A stretch of 36,585 nt of DNA from Bacillus andreraoultii (GCF_001244735.1 NZ_LN868937.1:24030-60614), one strand, 5' to 3'. Shown: positions 11,375-21,520, numbered from the stretch's first letter. The notes: generated by a model from the sequence alone, not told the origin. Translations and numbers: made by a program.

Positions 11375-12166
11375 GTGAAAAATAAAGCTTGGATTTTACT
11401 AACTGTCGTCTTAGTCAGTATTTTATTATCTGGGTGTGCTGAAATTAATGAACCAGTTACGAAAGATTCCACCGGCATTTGGAATGAATTCATTGTTTAT
11501 CCTTTATCATGGAGTATGATAAAAGTTGCTCATTTAATTGGTGGTCCATGGGGGTTTGGGCTATCAATAATCGTCATAACCATACTTATTCGCATGGCTA
11601 TTTTACCATTGATGATTAAACAGATGAAAAGTTTAAAAGCAACGCAAGCAATACAATCAGAACTAGCAAAGTTACGTGAAAAATATAAATCAAATGATGC
11701 TCTTACACAACAAAAGTTACAACAAGAGCAAATATTATTAATGCAAAAGTATGATATTAATCCAATGGCAGGTTGTTTACCAATTTTAATACAGATGCCT
11801 ATATTATTAGGATTTTATCATGCAATTATGCGTACAGAAGAAATAAAAGGGAATTCTTTTTTATGGTTTGATTTAGCATCACCTGATCCATTCTTTATGC
11901 TGCCTATTTTAGCGGGTATATTTACTTTTGTTCAGCAAAAGGTGATGACAAAAGGACAAGAGGCGAATCCACAAATGGCGATGATGTTATGGGTTATGCC
12001 AATTATGATTATTATCTTTTCTATATATTTACCAGCAGCATTACCTTTATACTGGATTATCGGGAATATATTTTCCATCGTACAATCTTATTTTATCAAT
12101 ACTCCTGAAGTGATAAGTGGAAAAACAGAACTGGCTGCTGGACATATGGGAGGTAAGAAAAAGTGA
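11375..12166 (+). CDS. spoIIIJ: Membrane protein insertase YidC1 / SpoIIIJ (lipoprotein)
   Basis: YidC-family insertases place membrane proteins into the lipid bilayer with or without SecYEG; in B. subtilis SpoIIIJ is also needed for sigma-G activity after engulfment. The 263-residue protein has a lipoprotein signal peptide ending LLSGC (Cys21), then five predicted membrane segments beginning near residue 50. The conserved core includes a helix with an Arg in IRMAILPLMIKQMKSL, and MAGCLPILIQMPILLGFYHAI. The C-terminus ends GGKKK. The start is a GTG at 11375 with GGGGGAA ten bases before it. Its stop overlaps the jag start by four bases, implying translational coupling. The 190-base gap after rnpA probably holds its promoter. 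Confidence 0.94.
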   Translation: MKNKAWILLTVVLVSILLSGCAEINEPVTKDSTGIWNEFIVYPLSWSMIKVAHLIGGPWGFGLSIIVITILIRMAILPLMIKQMKSLKATQAIQSELAKLREKYKSNDALTQQKLQQEQILLMQKYDINPMAGCLPILIQMPILLGFYHAIMRTEEIKGNSFLWFDLASPDPFFMLPILAGIFTFVQQKVMTKGQEANPQMAMMLWVMPIMIIIFSIYLPAALPLYWIIGNIFSIVQSYFINTPEVISGKTELAAGHMGGKKK

Positions 12167-12780
12167 GAGAAATAACGGCTACTGGCCAATCAGTTGAAGA
12201 AGCAATACAGTCAGGACTAGCTCAATTACATGTTACGAAAGAGCAAGTAGAAATAAATATTATTGATGAGGGGAAAAAGGGGATCTTTGGTATTTTCGGA
12301 ACTCGTCCATCTATTGTTAAATTGACTATCAAAATAAATCCAGTAGATGCCGCAAAGGAATTTTTAACAAGTATATGCAAAACGATGGACATTGATATTC
12401 AAATTGAATCTAAAACGGATGGAAAACATGTACTTTTTCAAATAACAAGTGATAAAGCAGGTTTATTAATTGGAAAAAGAGGCCAAACATTAAATGCATT
12501 ACAGTTACTAACTCAATTAGTTTTAAATAAAAATAGTGAAGAATATATGACCATTCGTTTAGATGCTGAAAATTATCGTGAAAAAAGAGAGGCTAGCTTA
12601 ATTCAGTTAGCTAATCGAATCGCAGCAAGAGCAATAAGAGAGAATAAGGAAATTTCTCTTGAGCCAATGCCTTCATTTGAAAGGAAAGTCATTCATGCAG
12701 CATTAGCTACGAATAAACATATAAAAACGTATTCTGAAGGAACAGATCCACATCGGCATCTAGTCATTTCTCCAAAATAG
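12163..12780 (+). CDS. jag: RNA-binding protein Jag / KhpB
   Basis: Jag (KhpB) is a small cytoplasmic RNA-binding protein partnering KhpA in many Gram-positives, linked to cell elongation and regulation. Domains in order are the N-terminal Jag-N motif (MREITATGQSVEEAI to GIFGIFGTRP), a KH domain with GLLIGKRGQTLNALQ near residues 102-116, and a C-terminal R3H domain with Arg and His in ERKVIHAAL and DPHRHLVI. It is 205 residues. Start codon GTG overlaps the spoIIIJ stop (GTGA), which is typical of this pair. Two terminator-type hairpins follow the gene. Confidence 0.94.
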   Translation: MREITATGQSVEEAIQSGLAQLHVTKEQVEINIIDEGKKGIFGIFGTRPSIVKLTIKINPVDAAKEFLTSICKTMDIDIQIESKTDGKHVLFQITSDKAGLLIGKRGQTLNALQLLTQLVLNKNSEEYMTIRLDAENYREKREASLIQLANRIAARAIRENKEISLEPMPSFERKVIHAALATNKHIKTYSEGTDPHRHLVISPK

Positions 12781-12826
12781 CTTAATAGTAACTAAACTCA
12801 ATAATAAATCGTTTAATCATTTAGCA

Positions 12827-12866
12827 TTCCTTCCCCGTTTATAAATAGGAGGAAGGATTTTTTAAT
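12827..12866 (+). terminator. Terminator after jag (first)
   Basis: TTCCTTCC pairs with GGAAGGA over seven to eight positions, with a loop of about 16 bases, followed by TTTTTT. It would end the rnpA/spoIIIJ-jag transcript. Confidence 0.65.
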
Positions 12867-12878
12867 AAAGTAATAAGA

Positions 12879-12923
12879 AAGCTATGCCCTCTTAAAATGA
12901 AGAGATTCGGGCATAGCTTTTTC
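12879..12923 (+). terminator. Terminator after jag (second, strong)
   Basis: GCTATGCCC (12881-12889) and GGGCATAGC (12909-12917) pair perfectly, with a second inner pairing TCTT/AAGA, followed by TTTTTC. The flanking A and T runs make it look bidirectional. Confidence 0.8.
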
Positions 12924-12970
12924 ATTGCTCTGTTAGACGAAAGAACAATGATGGGAACGTTGTTTTTAAG

Positions 12971-13041
12971 ATATCCACATGTTTACTATTGAAAAATAGC
13001 GTTTATAATTATTAAAATAATTGTTATCAACATGTGGATAA
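12971..13041. promoter_or_regulatory. Inverted pair of DnaA boxes in the jag-mnmE gap
   Basis: The 383-base jag-mnmE gap has two terminators, then ATATCCACA at 12971-12979 and the perfect reverse box TGTGGATAA at 13033-13041. They are the ends of a perfect 12-base inverted repeat (TATCCACATGTT and its complement) separated by 45 very AT-rich bases. The pair lies upstream of mnmE, about 2.6 kb from the main oriC cluster. DnaA binding or DnaA-dependent control of mnmE-mnmG is an inference. Confidence 0.6.
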
Positions 13042-13163
13042 GATAAAATTAAGTGTATATGAGCATTTTGTTATAAAAATAAATCTATTTAAAGGTATAT
13101 TGATGTAGTGATAAGGGTGAGTATAATAAAATAGATAAAATTGGAATAGGTGATGAAATTAAA

Positions 13164-14549
13164 ATGGATATAGATACAATTGCGGCAATTTCTACGCCAT
13201 TAGGAGAAGGGGCTATAGGAATCGTTCGTATATCTGGTCAAAACGCATTACCAATCATTGATAACATATTTAAAGGACCTTCGGGAAAAAAACTTCGAGA
13301 AGTTCCTTCACATACAATCCATTACGGACATATATTTGACCCAAAAGAGCAGAAGATTATCGAAGAAGTAATGGTGTCTGTTATGAAAGCACCTAAAACT
13401 TTTACTCGTGAAGATGTAGTTGAAATAAACTGCCATGGTGGCTTACTTTCGGTTAATCGGGTATTAGAATTAGTCTTAACCCATGGTGCTCGTTTAGCAG
13501 AGCCCGGTGAATTTACGAAAAGAGCATTTTTAAATGGCCGCATTGACTTATCGCAAGCGGAAGCAATTATGGATTTAATTCGCGCAAAAACGGATAAGGC
13601 GATGAATAATGCGATAGGTCAGTTAGAAGGACGACTATCTAAACAAATTCAAAAATTACGTGAAGAACTACTTGCTGTATTAGCACAAGTAGAAGTAAAT
13701 ATCGATTACCCGGAATACGATGATGTAGAGGAAATGACAAATAAACTTTTTGCTGAAAAAGCTTTGTATGTAAAAACAGAAATTAATAAGTTATTGGAAA
13801 CAGCAAAACAGGGGAAAATATTAAGAGAGGGTATTCGAACGGTAATTATCGGTCGTCCGAATGTCGGTAAATCATCGTTATTAAATAGTTTTGCTCAAGA
13901 AAACAAAGCGATTGTTACAGACGTTCCAGGAACAACAAGGGATGTAATTGAAGAATATGTAAATGTTCGTGGAGTGCCTTTAAAATTAATTGATACAGCG
14001 GGTATTCGTGAAACAGAGGATCTTGTAGAAAAAATTGGGGTCGAACGCTCACGTAAAGTATTACAAGAGGCAGACTTAATTTTATTTCTTTTAAATAATA
14101 ATGAACAATTAACCGATGAAGATCGAAATCTATTCGACACAATTAAAGGAATGGACGCCATTATCGTTATTAATAAAACGGACTTACATCAACAAATTGA
14201 TTTAGAAGAAGTAGAAAGACGAGCTGAAGGCCGTAAAATCATTCATATTTCTGTCAAAGATGATCAAGGGATTGAAGACTTAGAGGAAACCATTGCGAAT
14301 ATGTACTTGTCCGGAAATATTGAAACCGATGATTTAACTTATGTATCGAACGCAAGACATATTAGTTTACTTCATCAGGCGCATCAATCTATTAGTGATG
14401 CACTTCAAGGGATAGAATCTGAAATGCCAGTAGATTTAGTTCAAATTGATATGACAAAAACATGGGAATTATTAGGGGAAATTATTGGTGAAACGGTCCA
14501 TGATGAATTAATTAATAAATTATTTTCACAATTTTGTTTAGGAAAGTGA
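13164..14549 (+). CDS. mnmE: tRNA modification GTPase MnmE
   Basis: MnmE with MnmG makes the 5-carboxymethylaminomethyl modification on U34 of certain tRNAs. Residues 1-120 form the tetrahydrofolate-binding domain ([29 protein letters not shown]). A helical domain surrounds an inserted G domain with G1 GRPNVGKS at 230-237, PGTTRD at 255-260, G3 DTAG at 277-280 and G4 NKTD at 337-340. The last four residues are CLGK, containing the conserved catalytic Cys. It is 461 residues, full length. An AGGTGAT ribosome-binding site precedes the ATG. mnmG follows after 18 bases, so both proteins of the complex come from one transcript. Confidence 0.97.
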   Translation: MDIDTIAAISTPLGEGAIGIVRISGQNALPIIDNIFKGPSGKKLREVPSHTIHYGHIFDPKEQKIIEEVMVSVMKAPKTFTREDVVEINCHGGLLSVNRVLELVLTHGARLAEPGEFTKRAFLNGRIDLSQAEAIMDLIRAKTDKAMNNAIGQLEGRLSKQIQKLREELLAVLAQVEVNIDYPEYDDVEEMTNKLFAEKALYVKTEINKLLETAKQGKILREGIRTVIIGRPNVGKSSLLNSFAQENKAIVTDVPGTTRDVIEEYVNVRGVPLKLIDTAGIRETEDLVEKIGVERSRKVLQEADLILFLLNNNEQLTDEDRNLFDTIKGMDAIIVINKTDLHQQIDLEEVERRAEGRKIIHISVKDDQGIEDLEETIANMYLSGNIETDDLTYVSNARHISLLHQAHQSISDALQGIESEMPVDLVQIDMTKTWELLGEIIGETVHDELINKLFSQFCLGK

Positions 14550-14567
14550 TGTATTGGAGGTAGTTAA

Positions 14568-16463
14568 ATGCAAACATATGAAGCGGGGAATTATGATGTA
14601 GTTGTCATTGGAGCTGGACATGCCGGTTGTGAGGCAGCTCTTGCTACAGCAAAGATGGGAGCAAAGACAGCGATCATTACAATTAGTCTTGATATGATTG
14701 CTTTCATGTATTGTAATCCATCGATTGGAGGACCGGCTAAAGGAATTGTTGTCCGGGAAATTGACGCATTAGGTGGAGCGATGGGGAAAGTAATTGATAA
14801 AACAGCCATTCAAATGCGCATGTTAAATACAGGAAAAGGGCCAGCTGTACGTGCTTTACGTGCTCAAGCTGATAAAGTATCCTATCAACAAGAAATGAAA
14901 AATATGTTAGAAAACGAACCGAATCTTGAACTAATCCAAGGGATGGTTGAGCAGCTAATTGTTGAGGACGGAGTTTGTACCGGAGTCATTACACATACGG
15001 GTGCCGTTTACCATGCGAAAACGGTCATTGTAACAACAGGTACATTTTTACGTGGAGAAATTATTATCGGTGAATTGAAATACTCAAGTGGTCCAAATAA
15101 CCAACAACCATCGATAAAGTTGTCTGAAGATCTGGAAAAACTCGGGTTTGACTTAGTTCGTTTTAAAACAGGTACGCCACCACGAGTAAATGGAAAAACA
15201 ATTGATTATACAAAGACAGAAATCCAACCAGGAGACGAAAAACCTCGGGCATTTTCTTATGAAACAACAGATTATATGATAGATCAGCTTCCTTGTTGGT
15301 TAACTTATACAAATGAAGAGACTCATAAAATCATTGACGCAAACTTACATCGAAGTCCAATGTTTTCAGGAATGATTAAAGGGAGAGGACCTAGATATTG
15401 CCCTTCAATTGAAGATAAAGTTGTCAGATTCCATGATAAACCACGTCATCAAATCTTTTTAGAACCTGAAGGAAGGAACACGGAAGAAGTTTACGTTCAA
15501 GGATTATCAACAAGCTTACCAGAAGAAGTTCAACATGAATTACTAAAAACAATTCCTGCGCTAAAAAATGTAAAAATGATGCGTACGGGTTATGCAATTG
15601 AATATGATGCCATTACTCCGACTCAATTATGGCCAACGTTAGAAACAAAAGCAGTAAAAAATCTTTATACAGCAGGTCAAATTAATGGAACGAGTGGATA
15701 TGAGGAAGCTGCTGCACAAGGATTAATGGCTGGTATCAATGCTGGATTAAGGGCATTAGGAAAAGATAAAAAAGTGATTTTACAACGCTCAGATGCTTAT
15801 ATTGGGGTTTTAATTGATGATCTTGTTACGAAGGGGACAGTTGAACCTTATCGATTACTAACTTCAAGAGCAGAATATCGACTATTACTTCGACATGATA
15901 ATGCTGACCTTCGTTTGACTGAGATTGGGTATGAATTAGGATTAATTAGTGAAGAACGTTATCAACAATTCCTTAATAAGAAGGAAAAAATTGAAAATGA
16001 AATGAAACGATTAAGTAAAATAAGAATTAAACCGAATGAAAAAACACAGGAACTTATTCGAAGTATTGGTGGTAGTGAATTAAAAGACGGGATTTTGGCA
16101 AGTGATCTACTCAGAAGGCCTGAAATTAAATATGAGCATATTAAATTACTAGCTCCAAGTGAAGTAGAATTGTCACATGAAATAGAGGAACAAGTAGAAA
16201 TTCAAATAAAATATGAAGGATATATCGGTAAAGCATTACAACAAGTAGAACGACTTAAAAAGATGGAAGAAAAGAAAATTCCATTTGATATTGATTATGA
16301 TGCAATAAGTGGTCTAGCAAATGAAGCGAGAGACAATTTGAAAAAAGTTCACCCTCTAACATTAGCTCAAGCATCAAGAATATCGGGAGTCAATCCGGCT
16401 GACATATCCATCTTATTAATTTATTTAGAACATGGTAAAATTGCGCGCGTATCGAATGATTAA
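14568..16463 (+). CDS. mnmG: tRNA uridine-5-carboxymethylaminomethyl modification enzyme MnmG
   Basis: MnmG is the FAD/NADH-dependent partner of MnmE in modifying U34 of tRNAs. The N-terminal dinucleotide-binding motif [14 protein letters not shown] lies at residues 11-24, then [10 protein letters not shown] and [16 protein letters not shown], both GidA-family signatures. A C-terminal helical domain binds MnmE and tRNA and ends with [19 protein letters not shown]. The length of 631 residues matches the family. TTGGAGG stands seven bases before the ATG. It follows mnmE by 18 bases and is followed by a hairpin before rsmG. Confidence 0.97.
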   Translation: MQTYEAGNYDVVVIGAGHAGCEAALATAKMGAKTAIITISLDMIAFMYCNPSIGGPAKGIVVREIDALGGAMGKVIDKTAIQMRMLNTGKGPAVRALRAQADKVSYQQEMKNMLENEPNLELIQGMVEQLIVEDGVCTGVITHTGAVYHAKTVIVTTGTFLRGEIIIGELKYSSGPNNQQPSIKLSEDLEKLGFDLVRFKTGTPPRVNGKTIDYTKTEIQPGDEKPRAFSYETTDYMIDQLPCWLTYTNEETHKIIDANLHRSPMFSGMIKGRGPRYCPSIEDKVVRFHDKPRHQIFLEPEGRNTEEVYVQGLSTSLPEEVQHELLKTIPALKNVKMMRTGYAIEYDAITPTQLWPTLETKAVKNLYTAGQINGTSGYEEAAAQGLMAGINAGLRALGKDKKVILQRSDAYIGVLIDDLVTKGTVEPYRLLTSRAEYRLLLRHDNADLRLTEIGYELGLISEERYQQFLNKKEKIENEMKRLSKIRIKPNEKTQELIRSIGGSELKDGILASDLLRRPEIKYEHIKLLAPSEVELSHEIEEQVEIQIKYEGYIGKALQQVERLKKMEEKKIPFDIDYDAISGLANEARDNLKKVHPLTLAQASRISGVNPADISILLIYLEHGKIARVSND

Positions 16464-16489
16464 TCCGGTTTACAAAAAATGTTTCAGGT

Positions 16490-16516
16490 GGGATTTGTTG
16501 GGGTTCAACAAATTCC
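16490..16516 (+). terminator. Terminator-like hairpin between mnmG and rsmG
   Basis: GGGATTTGTTG and CAACAAATTCC form an 11-pair stem (one wobble) around GGGTT, followed only by TTTCC. The weak U-run suggests partial termination, lowering rsmG relative to mnmG. Confidence 0.55.
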
Positions 16517-16572
16517 TTTCCTGTCTATAAAATCTAGTTAATAAATGCAAATTGCCAGAAAGAGTGAACATG

Positions 16573-17292
16573 ATGAATCGTCAACAATTCCTAAATGAAT
16601 TAGCTCAACTGAATATCACATTAGATGAAAACCAACTACAACAATTCGAGCAATATTATGAAACATTAATTGAATGGAATGAGAAAATTAATTTAACTGC
16701 AATAACAGAGAAAAGTGAAGTTTACTTAAAACACTTTTATGATTCACTGACAATTGTGAAACAGTTTCCTTTGTCATTTCAAGAAAAAATATCCGTTTGT
16801 GACGTTGGAGCGGGTGCTGGATTTCCAAGTATTCCGTTAAAAATTGCCTTTCCACAATTAAACGTAACGATTGTAGATTCATTGAAAAAACGGATAACTT
16901 TTTTAGAGGAACTAGCAACAGTACTGAAATTGGAGAATGTCCACTTTTACCATGATCGTGCTGAAACGTTTGGACAAAATCCACTTCACCGTGAAAAATA
17001 TGACTTAGTTACAGCCCGTGGAGTCGCAAAAATGTCTGTCCTTAGTGAACTTTGTCTTCCGTTAGTTCGGAAGGGAGGATACTTTATTGCGTTAAAAGGG
17101 GCCAATGGAAAAGAAGAATTAGAAGAAGGGAAAAAAGCCATTTCAACACTTGGTGGGAAGATTAAAAACACGGAATTATTTAATTTACCAGTAGAAAATA
17201 GTGAGCGAACAATTATTCAAATAGAAAAAGTGAAACCAACATCAAAAAAATATCCAAGAAAACCAGGTTTACCAGCAAAAAATCCATTATAA
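16573..17292 (+). CDS. rsmG: 16S rRNA (guanine-N7)-methyltransferase RsmG
   Basis: RsmG (GidB) methylates N7 of the 530-loop guanine of 16S rRNA using S-adenosylmethionine; loss gives low-level streptomycin resistance in other bacteria. The SAM-binding motif [15 protein letters not shown] lies near residues 75-90. Further family signatures are [40 protein letters not shown] and the C-terminal [16 protein letters not shown] chose the ATG at 16573 because a purine-rich GAAAGAGTG is six bases upstream and the protein is then 239 residues, the length in B. subtilis; ATG 16570 and TTG 16552 are in frame but less well placed. Confidence 0.95.
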   Translation: MNRQQFLNELAQLNITLDENQLQQFEQYYETLIEWNEKINLTAITEKSEVYLKHFYDSLTIVKQFPLSFQEKISVCDVGAGAGFPSIPLKIAFPQLNVTIVDSLKKRITFLEELATVLKLENVHFYHDRAETFGQNPLHREKYDLVTARGVAKMSVLSELCLPLVRKGGYFIALKGANGKEELEEGKKAISTLGGKIKNTELFNLPVENSERTIIQIEKVKPTSKKYPRKPGLPAKNPL

Positions 17293-17582
17293 TAATAGAG
17301 GATACATAGCATAGTAATCTAAAAATTAAAAAATATGAAATTTTTAGCAGGAAATTGGTAGAAAAGGTAGAAATATGTATATAGTACATGCAGATAAATT
17401 TGATATGTTAAAATAATAACTGTAATTATAAATTTTTATATAACATATAAAAGGGGAACCCTCCTTATCGACAATGGATTGTATGAAATAAATTTTTTAG
17501 TAGCTGCGGAACTTTTTTCCAGTTTCTCGGATTAATTTTGTTTCCTCATGCCAAGGAGTTACCAAAAGGATGGTGTATACGA

Positions 17583-18452
17583 ATGAAACATCCATTATCA
17601 CGTATATTTGGGGTTACTGAGAAAGTTGATACAAATAAAGAGGAATTTAGCGAACAAGAGTCAATAGTAGAAGATAAGGAAGAGATTGTAAAAATACCAC
17701 TTGATGAGATTATTCCGAATCGTTTTCAGCCGAGAACAATCTTTGATGAAGAGAAGATTGATGAATTGGCTCGGACGATCCACACGCATGGTATTATTCA
17801 GCCAATTGTTGTTAGACAGTTGGAGAACGGACAATATGAAATTATTGCTGGTGAGAGACGGTACCGGGCAATAAAAAAATTAGGCTGGGACACTGTACCT
17901 GCAATTATTAAAGAAATGAATGACAAACAAACGGCATCTATTGCCTTAATTGAAAATTTGCAGAGGGAAGAACTTACGCCAATTGAGGAGGCATTGGCTT
18001 ACAATCAATTAATTGAAATCCATGAACTAACTCAAGAAGCTTTAGCACAGCGTTTAGGTAAAAGCCAATCGACTGTTGCTAATAAGTTAAGACTATTAAA
18101 ATTGCCACAACAATTACAAGAAGCATTGTTAACAAAGGCAATTACAGAGAGACATGCTAGAGCATTAATGCCATTAAAAGATGAAGAAAAACAATTAAAA
18201 GTTTTAAACGAAATTATTGAAAAAAATTTAAATGTCAAACAAACCGAAGAACGTGTAAATAAATTACTGTCTAATGAAACAAAAAAGAGACCGAAGCGAA
18301 TATCATTTAGTAAAGATGTCCGTATTGCGGTCAATACAATTAGACAATCATTACAAATGGTTAATAAGAGTGGAATTAGTGTTGACTCAGAAGAAGAAGA
18401 ACTCGATGATTTTTATCAAATTACCATTCGAATCCCTAAAAAGAAATCCTAA
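17583..18452 (+). CDS. noc: Nucleoid occlusion protein Noc
   Basis: Noc is a ParB-like CTP switch that binds its own DNA sites, spreads, and ties chromosomal DNA to the membrane so that FtsZ does not divide over the nucleoid. From the ATG at 17583 it begins [10 protein letters not shown], the amphipathic membrane-targeting helix of Noc. After an acidic linker come the ParB/Srx core with GERRYR at 90-95 (nucleotide binding), [13 protein letters not shown] near 125, and a helix-turn-helix at about 149-174 ([19 protein letters not shown]). The frame extends upstream to 17538, but MKHP matches family starts and has AAAGGATG upstream. It is 289 residues and lies before soj-spo0J, as in Bacillus. 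I did not see the Noc palindrome ATTTCCCGGGAAAT in the window. Confidence 0.95.
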   Translation: MKHPLSRIFGVTEKVDTNKEEFSEQESIVEDKEEIVKIPLDEIIPNRFQPRTIFDEEKIDELARTIHTHGIIQPIVVRQLENGQYEIIAGERRYRAIKKLGWDTVPAIIKEMNDKQTASIALIENLQREELTPIEEALAYNQLIEIHELTQEALAQRLGKSQSTVANKLRLLKLPQQLQEALLTKAITERHARALMPLKDEEKQLKVLNEIIEKNLNVKQTEERVNKLLSNETKKRPKRISFSKDVRIAVNTIRQSLQMVNKSGISVDSEEEELDDFYQITIRIPKKKS

Positions 18453-18524
18453 CTTTTATTTACTAGATTACTAGTAAGGTAGACTTGAAACTTGCTTGAA
18501 AGATAAAATACGAGAGTACATGTT

Positions 18525-18552
18525 AAAGGCTGTGAAGAACAGTCTTTTTTTT
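18525..18552 (+). terminator. Terminator after noc
   Basis: AAAGGCTGT and ACAGTCTTT pair over nine positions (one wobble) around GAAGA and run into eight T residues. The remaining 258 bases to soj are very AT-rich and contain an ATTTACAcaTGTAAAT-type near-palindrome (18627-18642) and a TCGAA inverted repeat near 18720-18735. I could not fix a promoter there. Confidence 0.75.
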
Positions 18553-18810
18553 CATGAGATTGATATTTTATGTTGGATGAAATTTACAATTGCAGTAAAT
18601 CGACTGGTATACACATTGAAAATATCATTTACACATGTAAATTTGTTTAATTAAAAAGTTTTTTTCTTGTTTTCATGTTAAAATAGAGAAAACTCCGTGT
18701 ATTAGAGCTAACATCTTGTTCGAAAAATAGTCGAACTTATGTATGTGAATAATATATAAACGTTTTATACTTATACTAGCTAGTTTTTATGTTTTAAGGT
18801 AGGTGACATT

Positions 18811-19572
18811 GTGAGTAGGATTATTGCAATTGCAAACCAAAAGGGTGGGGTAGGTAAAACAACAACTTCGGTTAACTTATCAGCCTGCTTAGCCTATATT
18901 GGAAAAAAAGTATTAATTGTTGATGTCGATCCACAAGGAAATGCAACAAGTGGAATTGGTGTTGAAAAGGCTGATGTCTCAAAATGTATATATGATATTT
19001 TAATTGATGATGAAGAGACGAAAAATGTCGTTTTATCAACTCAAGTTGAAAATTTATTTATTATCCCAGCAACGATTCAATTAGCTGGTGCAGAAATAGA
19101 ATTAGTCCCAACAATTTCGCGGGAAATGAGGCTTAAACATGCTTTAGAGCAAGTGAAGGATCAATTTGATTATATTATCATTGATTGTCCGCCATCATTA
19201 GGTCTGTTAACATTAAATGCATTGACAGCTGCAGATTCAGTTTTAATTCCAGTACAATGTGAGTATTACGCTCTAGAAGGATTAAGCCAACTTCTAAATA
19301 CGGTTCGATTAGTTCAAAAACATTTAAATACGGAATTGTCTATTGAAGGTGTTTTATTAACGATGCTTGATGCTCGTACAAATTTAGGGTTACAAGTTAT
19401 TGAAGAAGTTAAAAAGTACTTTCAAAATAAAGTGTTTAACACGATTATCCCAAGGAATGTCCGTTTAAGTGAAGCGCCAAGTCATGGAAAGCCAATTATT
19501 ATATACGATCCAAGATCACGTGGGGCAGAAGTATACTTAGATTTAGCAAAGGAAGTGGTGGTGAATGGCTAA
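18811..19572 (+). CDS. soj: Chromosome-partitioning ATPase Soj (ParA)
   Basis: Soj is the ParA-type Walker ATPase that works with Spo0J at parS; in B. subtilis it also regulates DnaA at oriC and affects sporulation genes. The deviant Walker A motif KGGVGKTT is at residues 11-18, including the signature Lys; VDVDPQGNATSG follows near 38, and IIDCPPSLGLLTLNAL near 120. It is 253 residues. The start is GTG at 18811 with AAGGTAGGTG just upstream. It overlaps spo0J by eight bases, so the two are coupled in one transcript. Confidence 0.96.
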   Translation: MSRIIAIANQKGGVGKTTTSVNLSACLAYIGKKVLIVDVDPQGNATSGIGVEKADVSKCIYDILIDDEETKNVVLSTQVENLFIIPATIQLAGAEIELVPTISREMRLKHALEQVKDQFDYIIIDCPPSLGLLTLNALTAADSVLIPVQCEYYALEGLSQLLNTVRLVQKHLNTELSIEGVLLTMLDARTNLGLQVIEEVKKYFQNKVFNTIIPRNVRLSEAPSHGKPIIIYDPRSRGAEVYLDLAKEVVVNG

Positions 19573-20419
19573 ACGTCTTGGAAAGGGATTAGATTCTTTA
19601 TTTCAAACAGTCGAGTTAAAAGATGAAGAAACTGTACAAGAAATTAGTATACAACAATTAAGGCCAAATCCATATCAGCCACGAAAAGTTTTTGCTGATG
19701 AAGCATTAGAGGAATTAAAACAGTCGATTATAGAACATGGCATTTTACAACCATTAATTGTTAGAAAAAGCATTAAAGGTTACGAAATTGTTGTTGGAGA
19801 ACGGAGATATCGGGCAGCAAAAGAGGCAGGATTGGAAATGGTTCCAGCTGTTGTCCGTGAGTTTTCTGAGCAACAAATGATGGAGTTAGCTATATTGGAG
19901 AACCTTCAAAGGGAAGATTTAACCCCAATTGAAGAAGGAGCAGCATATCAAATGTTGATTGATCGACTCCATATCACCCAAGAACAATTGGCAAAAAGAT
20001 TGGGAAAAAGTAGACCTCATATCGCTAACCACGTTCGACTTTTATCATTACCTACTGAAATCCAGCAATATATAACTGAAGGTAAGTTAACGATGGGACA
20101 TGGCCGGGCATTACTCGGCTTAAAGAAAAAGGAAAAGATAAACATTGTAGCAGATAAAGTTATAAAGGAACAATTAAATGTACGGCAACTAGAACAGCTT
20201 ATAAATCAATTAAATAATAATGTTCCACGTGAAACAGCGAAAAAGAAAGAAAAGAAAGATGTCTTTTTTGTAGAACAGGAAACACACTTACGAGAAAGGT
20301 TTGGTACGCCTGTAAGTATAAAACAGACAAAAAACAAAGGAAAAATTGAAATTGATTTTTTTTCTAAGGAAGATTTAAATCGTATACTAGAAATATTAAA
20401 TCCAGAATTGAATGAATAA
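19565..20419 (+). CDS. spo0J: Chromosome-partitioning protein Spo0J (ParB)
   Basis: Spo0J loads at parS, slides as a CTP-dependent clamp, and recruits SMC-ScpAB to organise the origin region. The sequence has an N-terminal Soj-stimulating tail (MAKRLGKGLDSLF, with basic residues), the ParB/Srx CTPase core with GERRYR at 78-83, ILENLQREDLTPIEE near 111-125, a helix-turn-helix at about 138-162 (TQEQLAKRLGKSRPHIANH), and a C-terminal dimerisation domain. It is 284 residues. A perfect parS lies inside the gene, as in B. subtilis. A strong terminator starts just before the stop codon. Confidence 0.96.
   Translation: MAKRLGKGLDSLFQTVELKDEETVQEISIQQLRPNPYQPRKVFADEALEELKQSIIEHGILQPLIVRKSIKGYEIVVGERRYRAAKEAGLEMVPAVVREFSEQQMMELAILENLQREDLTPIEEGAAYQMLIDRLHITQEQLAKRLGKSRPHIANHVRLLSLPTEIQQYITEGKLTMGHGRALLGLKKKEKINIVADKVIKEQLNVRQLEQLINQLNNNVPRETAKKKEKKDVFFVEQETHLRERFGTPVSIKQTKNKGKIEIDFFSKEDLNRILEILNPELNE
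20221..20236 (+). other. parS: parS site inside spo0J
   Basis: TGTTCCACGTGAAACA is an exact match to the B. subtilis parS consensus and lies in the 3' third of spo0J, the same position as the best-studied B. subtilis parS. It is the loading site for Spo0J clamps. Confidence 0.95.
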
Positions 20420-20446
20420 GTCATGATACGTGACTTATTTTTTATT
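20415..20446 (+). terminator. Terminator after spo0J
   Basis: AATAAGTCA and TGACTTATT are a perfect nine-pair stem around TGATACG, followed by TTTTTATTTT. It overlaps the spo0J stop codon. The rest of the gap to 20627 shows no gene or promoter I can support. Confidence 0.85.
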
Positions 20447-20627
20447 TTAAGTAGAAAACATGATTAACGTAACATGCACATTTATGCAAATTATTAGAAA
20501 AAACAAGGGATAAGCGTTGAACAGTGGTCGTGTCAACAACCCATCACTTAACGACTTGACGGTTGGTTTGAAATGGGGTATCCTTGCTGACTTTTAGTAA
20601 GAGGAAAAAATTATTGTAGGTGAATGT

Positions 20628-21332
20628 ATGGCATTATTAGGAACAATTGTAAATGCAATATTAATTATTATAGGCTCACTAGTTGGGCGAGCCTTGGCGA
20701 ATATCCCAGAATCTATGAAAACAACGGTCATGAAAGGGATTGGATTAACTGTTGCTGTTTTAGGAATTCAAATGGGAATGAAAAGTAGTAGTTTTTTATA
20801 TGTTATTATTAGTATTGTTTTAGGTGCGGTAATGGGTGAGTTATTTCACTTAGAGGAGAAGTTGAATAATCTAGGTGTTTGGATTGAGAGTAAAGTAGGC
20901 GGTAAAGAAAAAGGAAATATAGCACAAGGGTTCGTGACGGCAACCTTAATTTTTGCAATTGGCGCGATGGCGGTCGTAGGTGCTCTCGATAGCGGAATTC
21001 GTGGCGATCATCAAGTTTTATATACAAAGGGAATTATTGATGGTTTTACAGCTATTATGTTAACTAGTACTCTTGGACTCGGAGTCATTTTTTCAAGTAT
21101 TCCCGTATTTTTATATGAAGGTGTAATAGCATTGTTTGCCAATCAAATTAATCAATTTGTTCCAAAAGAGTTAATGGATTTATTAATATTAGAATTAACA
21201 GCAACAGGTGGAATTATGATTTTAGCTATTGGCTTAAATATATTGGAGATAACAAAAATTAAAGTTGCAAACTTATTACCAAGTCTACTTATAGTGACAA
21301 TGACTGTCGCAACTGTATATTATTTTAATTAG
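20628..21332 (+). CDS. DUF554 family membrane protein
   Basis: The 234-residue protein is strongly hydrophobic, with about six or seven predicted membrane segments. It opens with ALLGTIVNAILIIIGSLVGR and contains KGIGLTVAVLGIQMGM and FVTATLIFAIGAMAVVGALDSG, which are recognisable DUF554 (YdfK/YqgA-like) features. The molecular role of the family is not established; a transport function is often suspected. GTAGGTGAATGT precedes the ATG. In several Bacillaceae a DUF554 gene sits between spo0J and yyaC, as here; B. subtilis has yyaB instead. An IS1182 element begins 31 bases downstream of its stop. Confidence 0.85.
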   Translation: MALLGTIVNAILIIIGSLVGRALANIPESMKTTVMKGIGLTVAVLGIQMGMKSSSFLYVIISIVLGAVMGELFHLEEKLNNLGVWIESKVGGKEKGNIAQGFVTATLIFAIGAMAVVGALDSGIRGDHQVLYTKGIIDGFTAIMLTSTLGLGVIFSSIPVFLYEGVIALFANQINQFVPKELMDLLILELTATGGIMILAIGLNILEITKIKVANLLPSLLIVTMTVATVYYFN

Positions 21333-21396
21333 GTTTCAAGTATAAAAAATTCCAAAAAAATCAAGGCTGGGACAAAACTCCAGTAAAATAAAAATT

Positions 21397-21445
21397 AAGG
21401 CGTTGGAGCTTACACTAAAAAGTGTAGACCCAACGCCTTTTTTGT
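21397..21445 (+). terminator. Terminator hairpin at the left end of IS1182
   Basis: AAGGCGTTGG (21397-21406) pairs with CCAACGCCTT (21430-21439), with a second inner stem TACACT/AGTGTA around AAAA, then TTTTTT. It lies upstream of the transposase and should block transcription entering from the chromosome. Confidence 0.8.
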
Positions 21446-21464
21446 CACAATTCTAGTAAACAAA

Positions 21465-21520
21465 AAGGGCACCTTTTGATAAAATTAAAGTGACGAAACA
21501 ATAATTTTGGAGGTGCCCTT
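21465..21520 (+). promoter_or_regulatory. Inverted repeat burying the IS1182 transposase ribosome-binding site
   Basis: AAGGGCACCT (21465-21474) is perfectly complementary to AGGTGCCCTT (21511-21520), which contains part of the GGAGG ribosome-binding site and abuts the ATG at 21521. A possible -10 (TAAAAT, 21480-21485) lies between the arms, so the element's own transcript would lack the first arm while read-through transcripts would carry both. Confidence 0.65.

Noticed and set aside
18627-18642. Near-palindrome upstream of soj as a second parS or a Noc site
   Set aside because: It shares neither the CACGTG core of parS nor the CCCGGG core of the Noc site; it is an AT-rich near-palindrome only.
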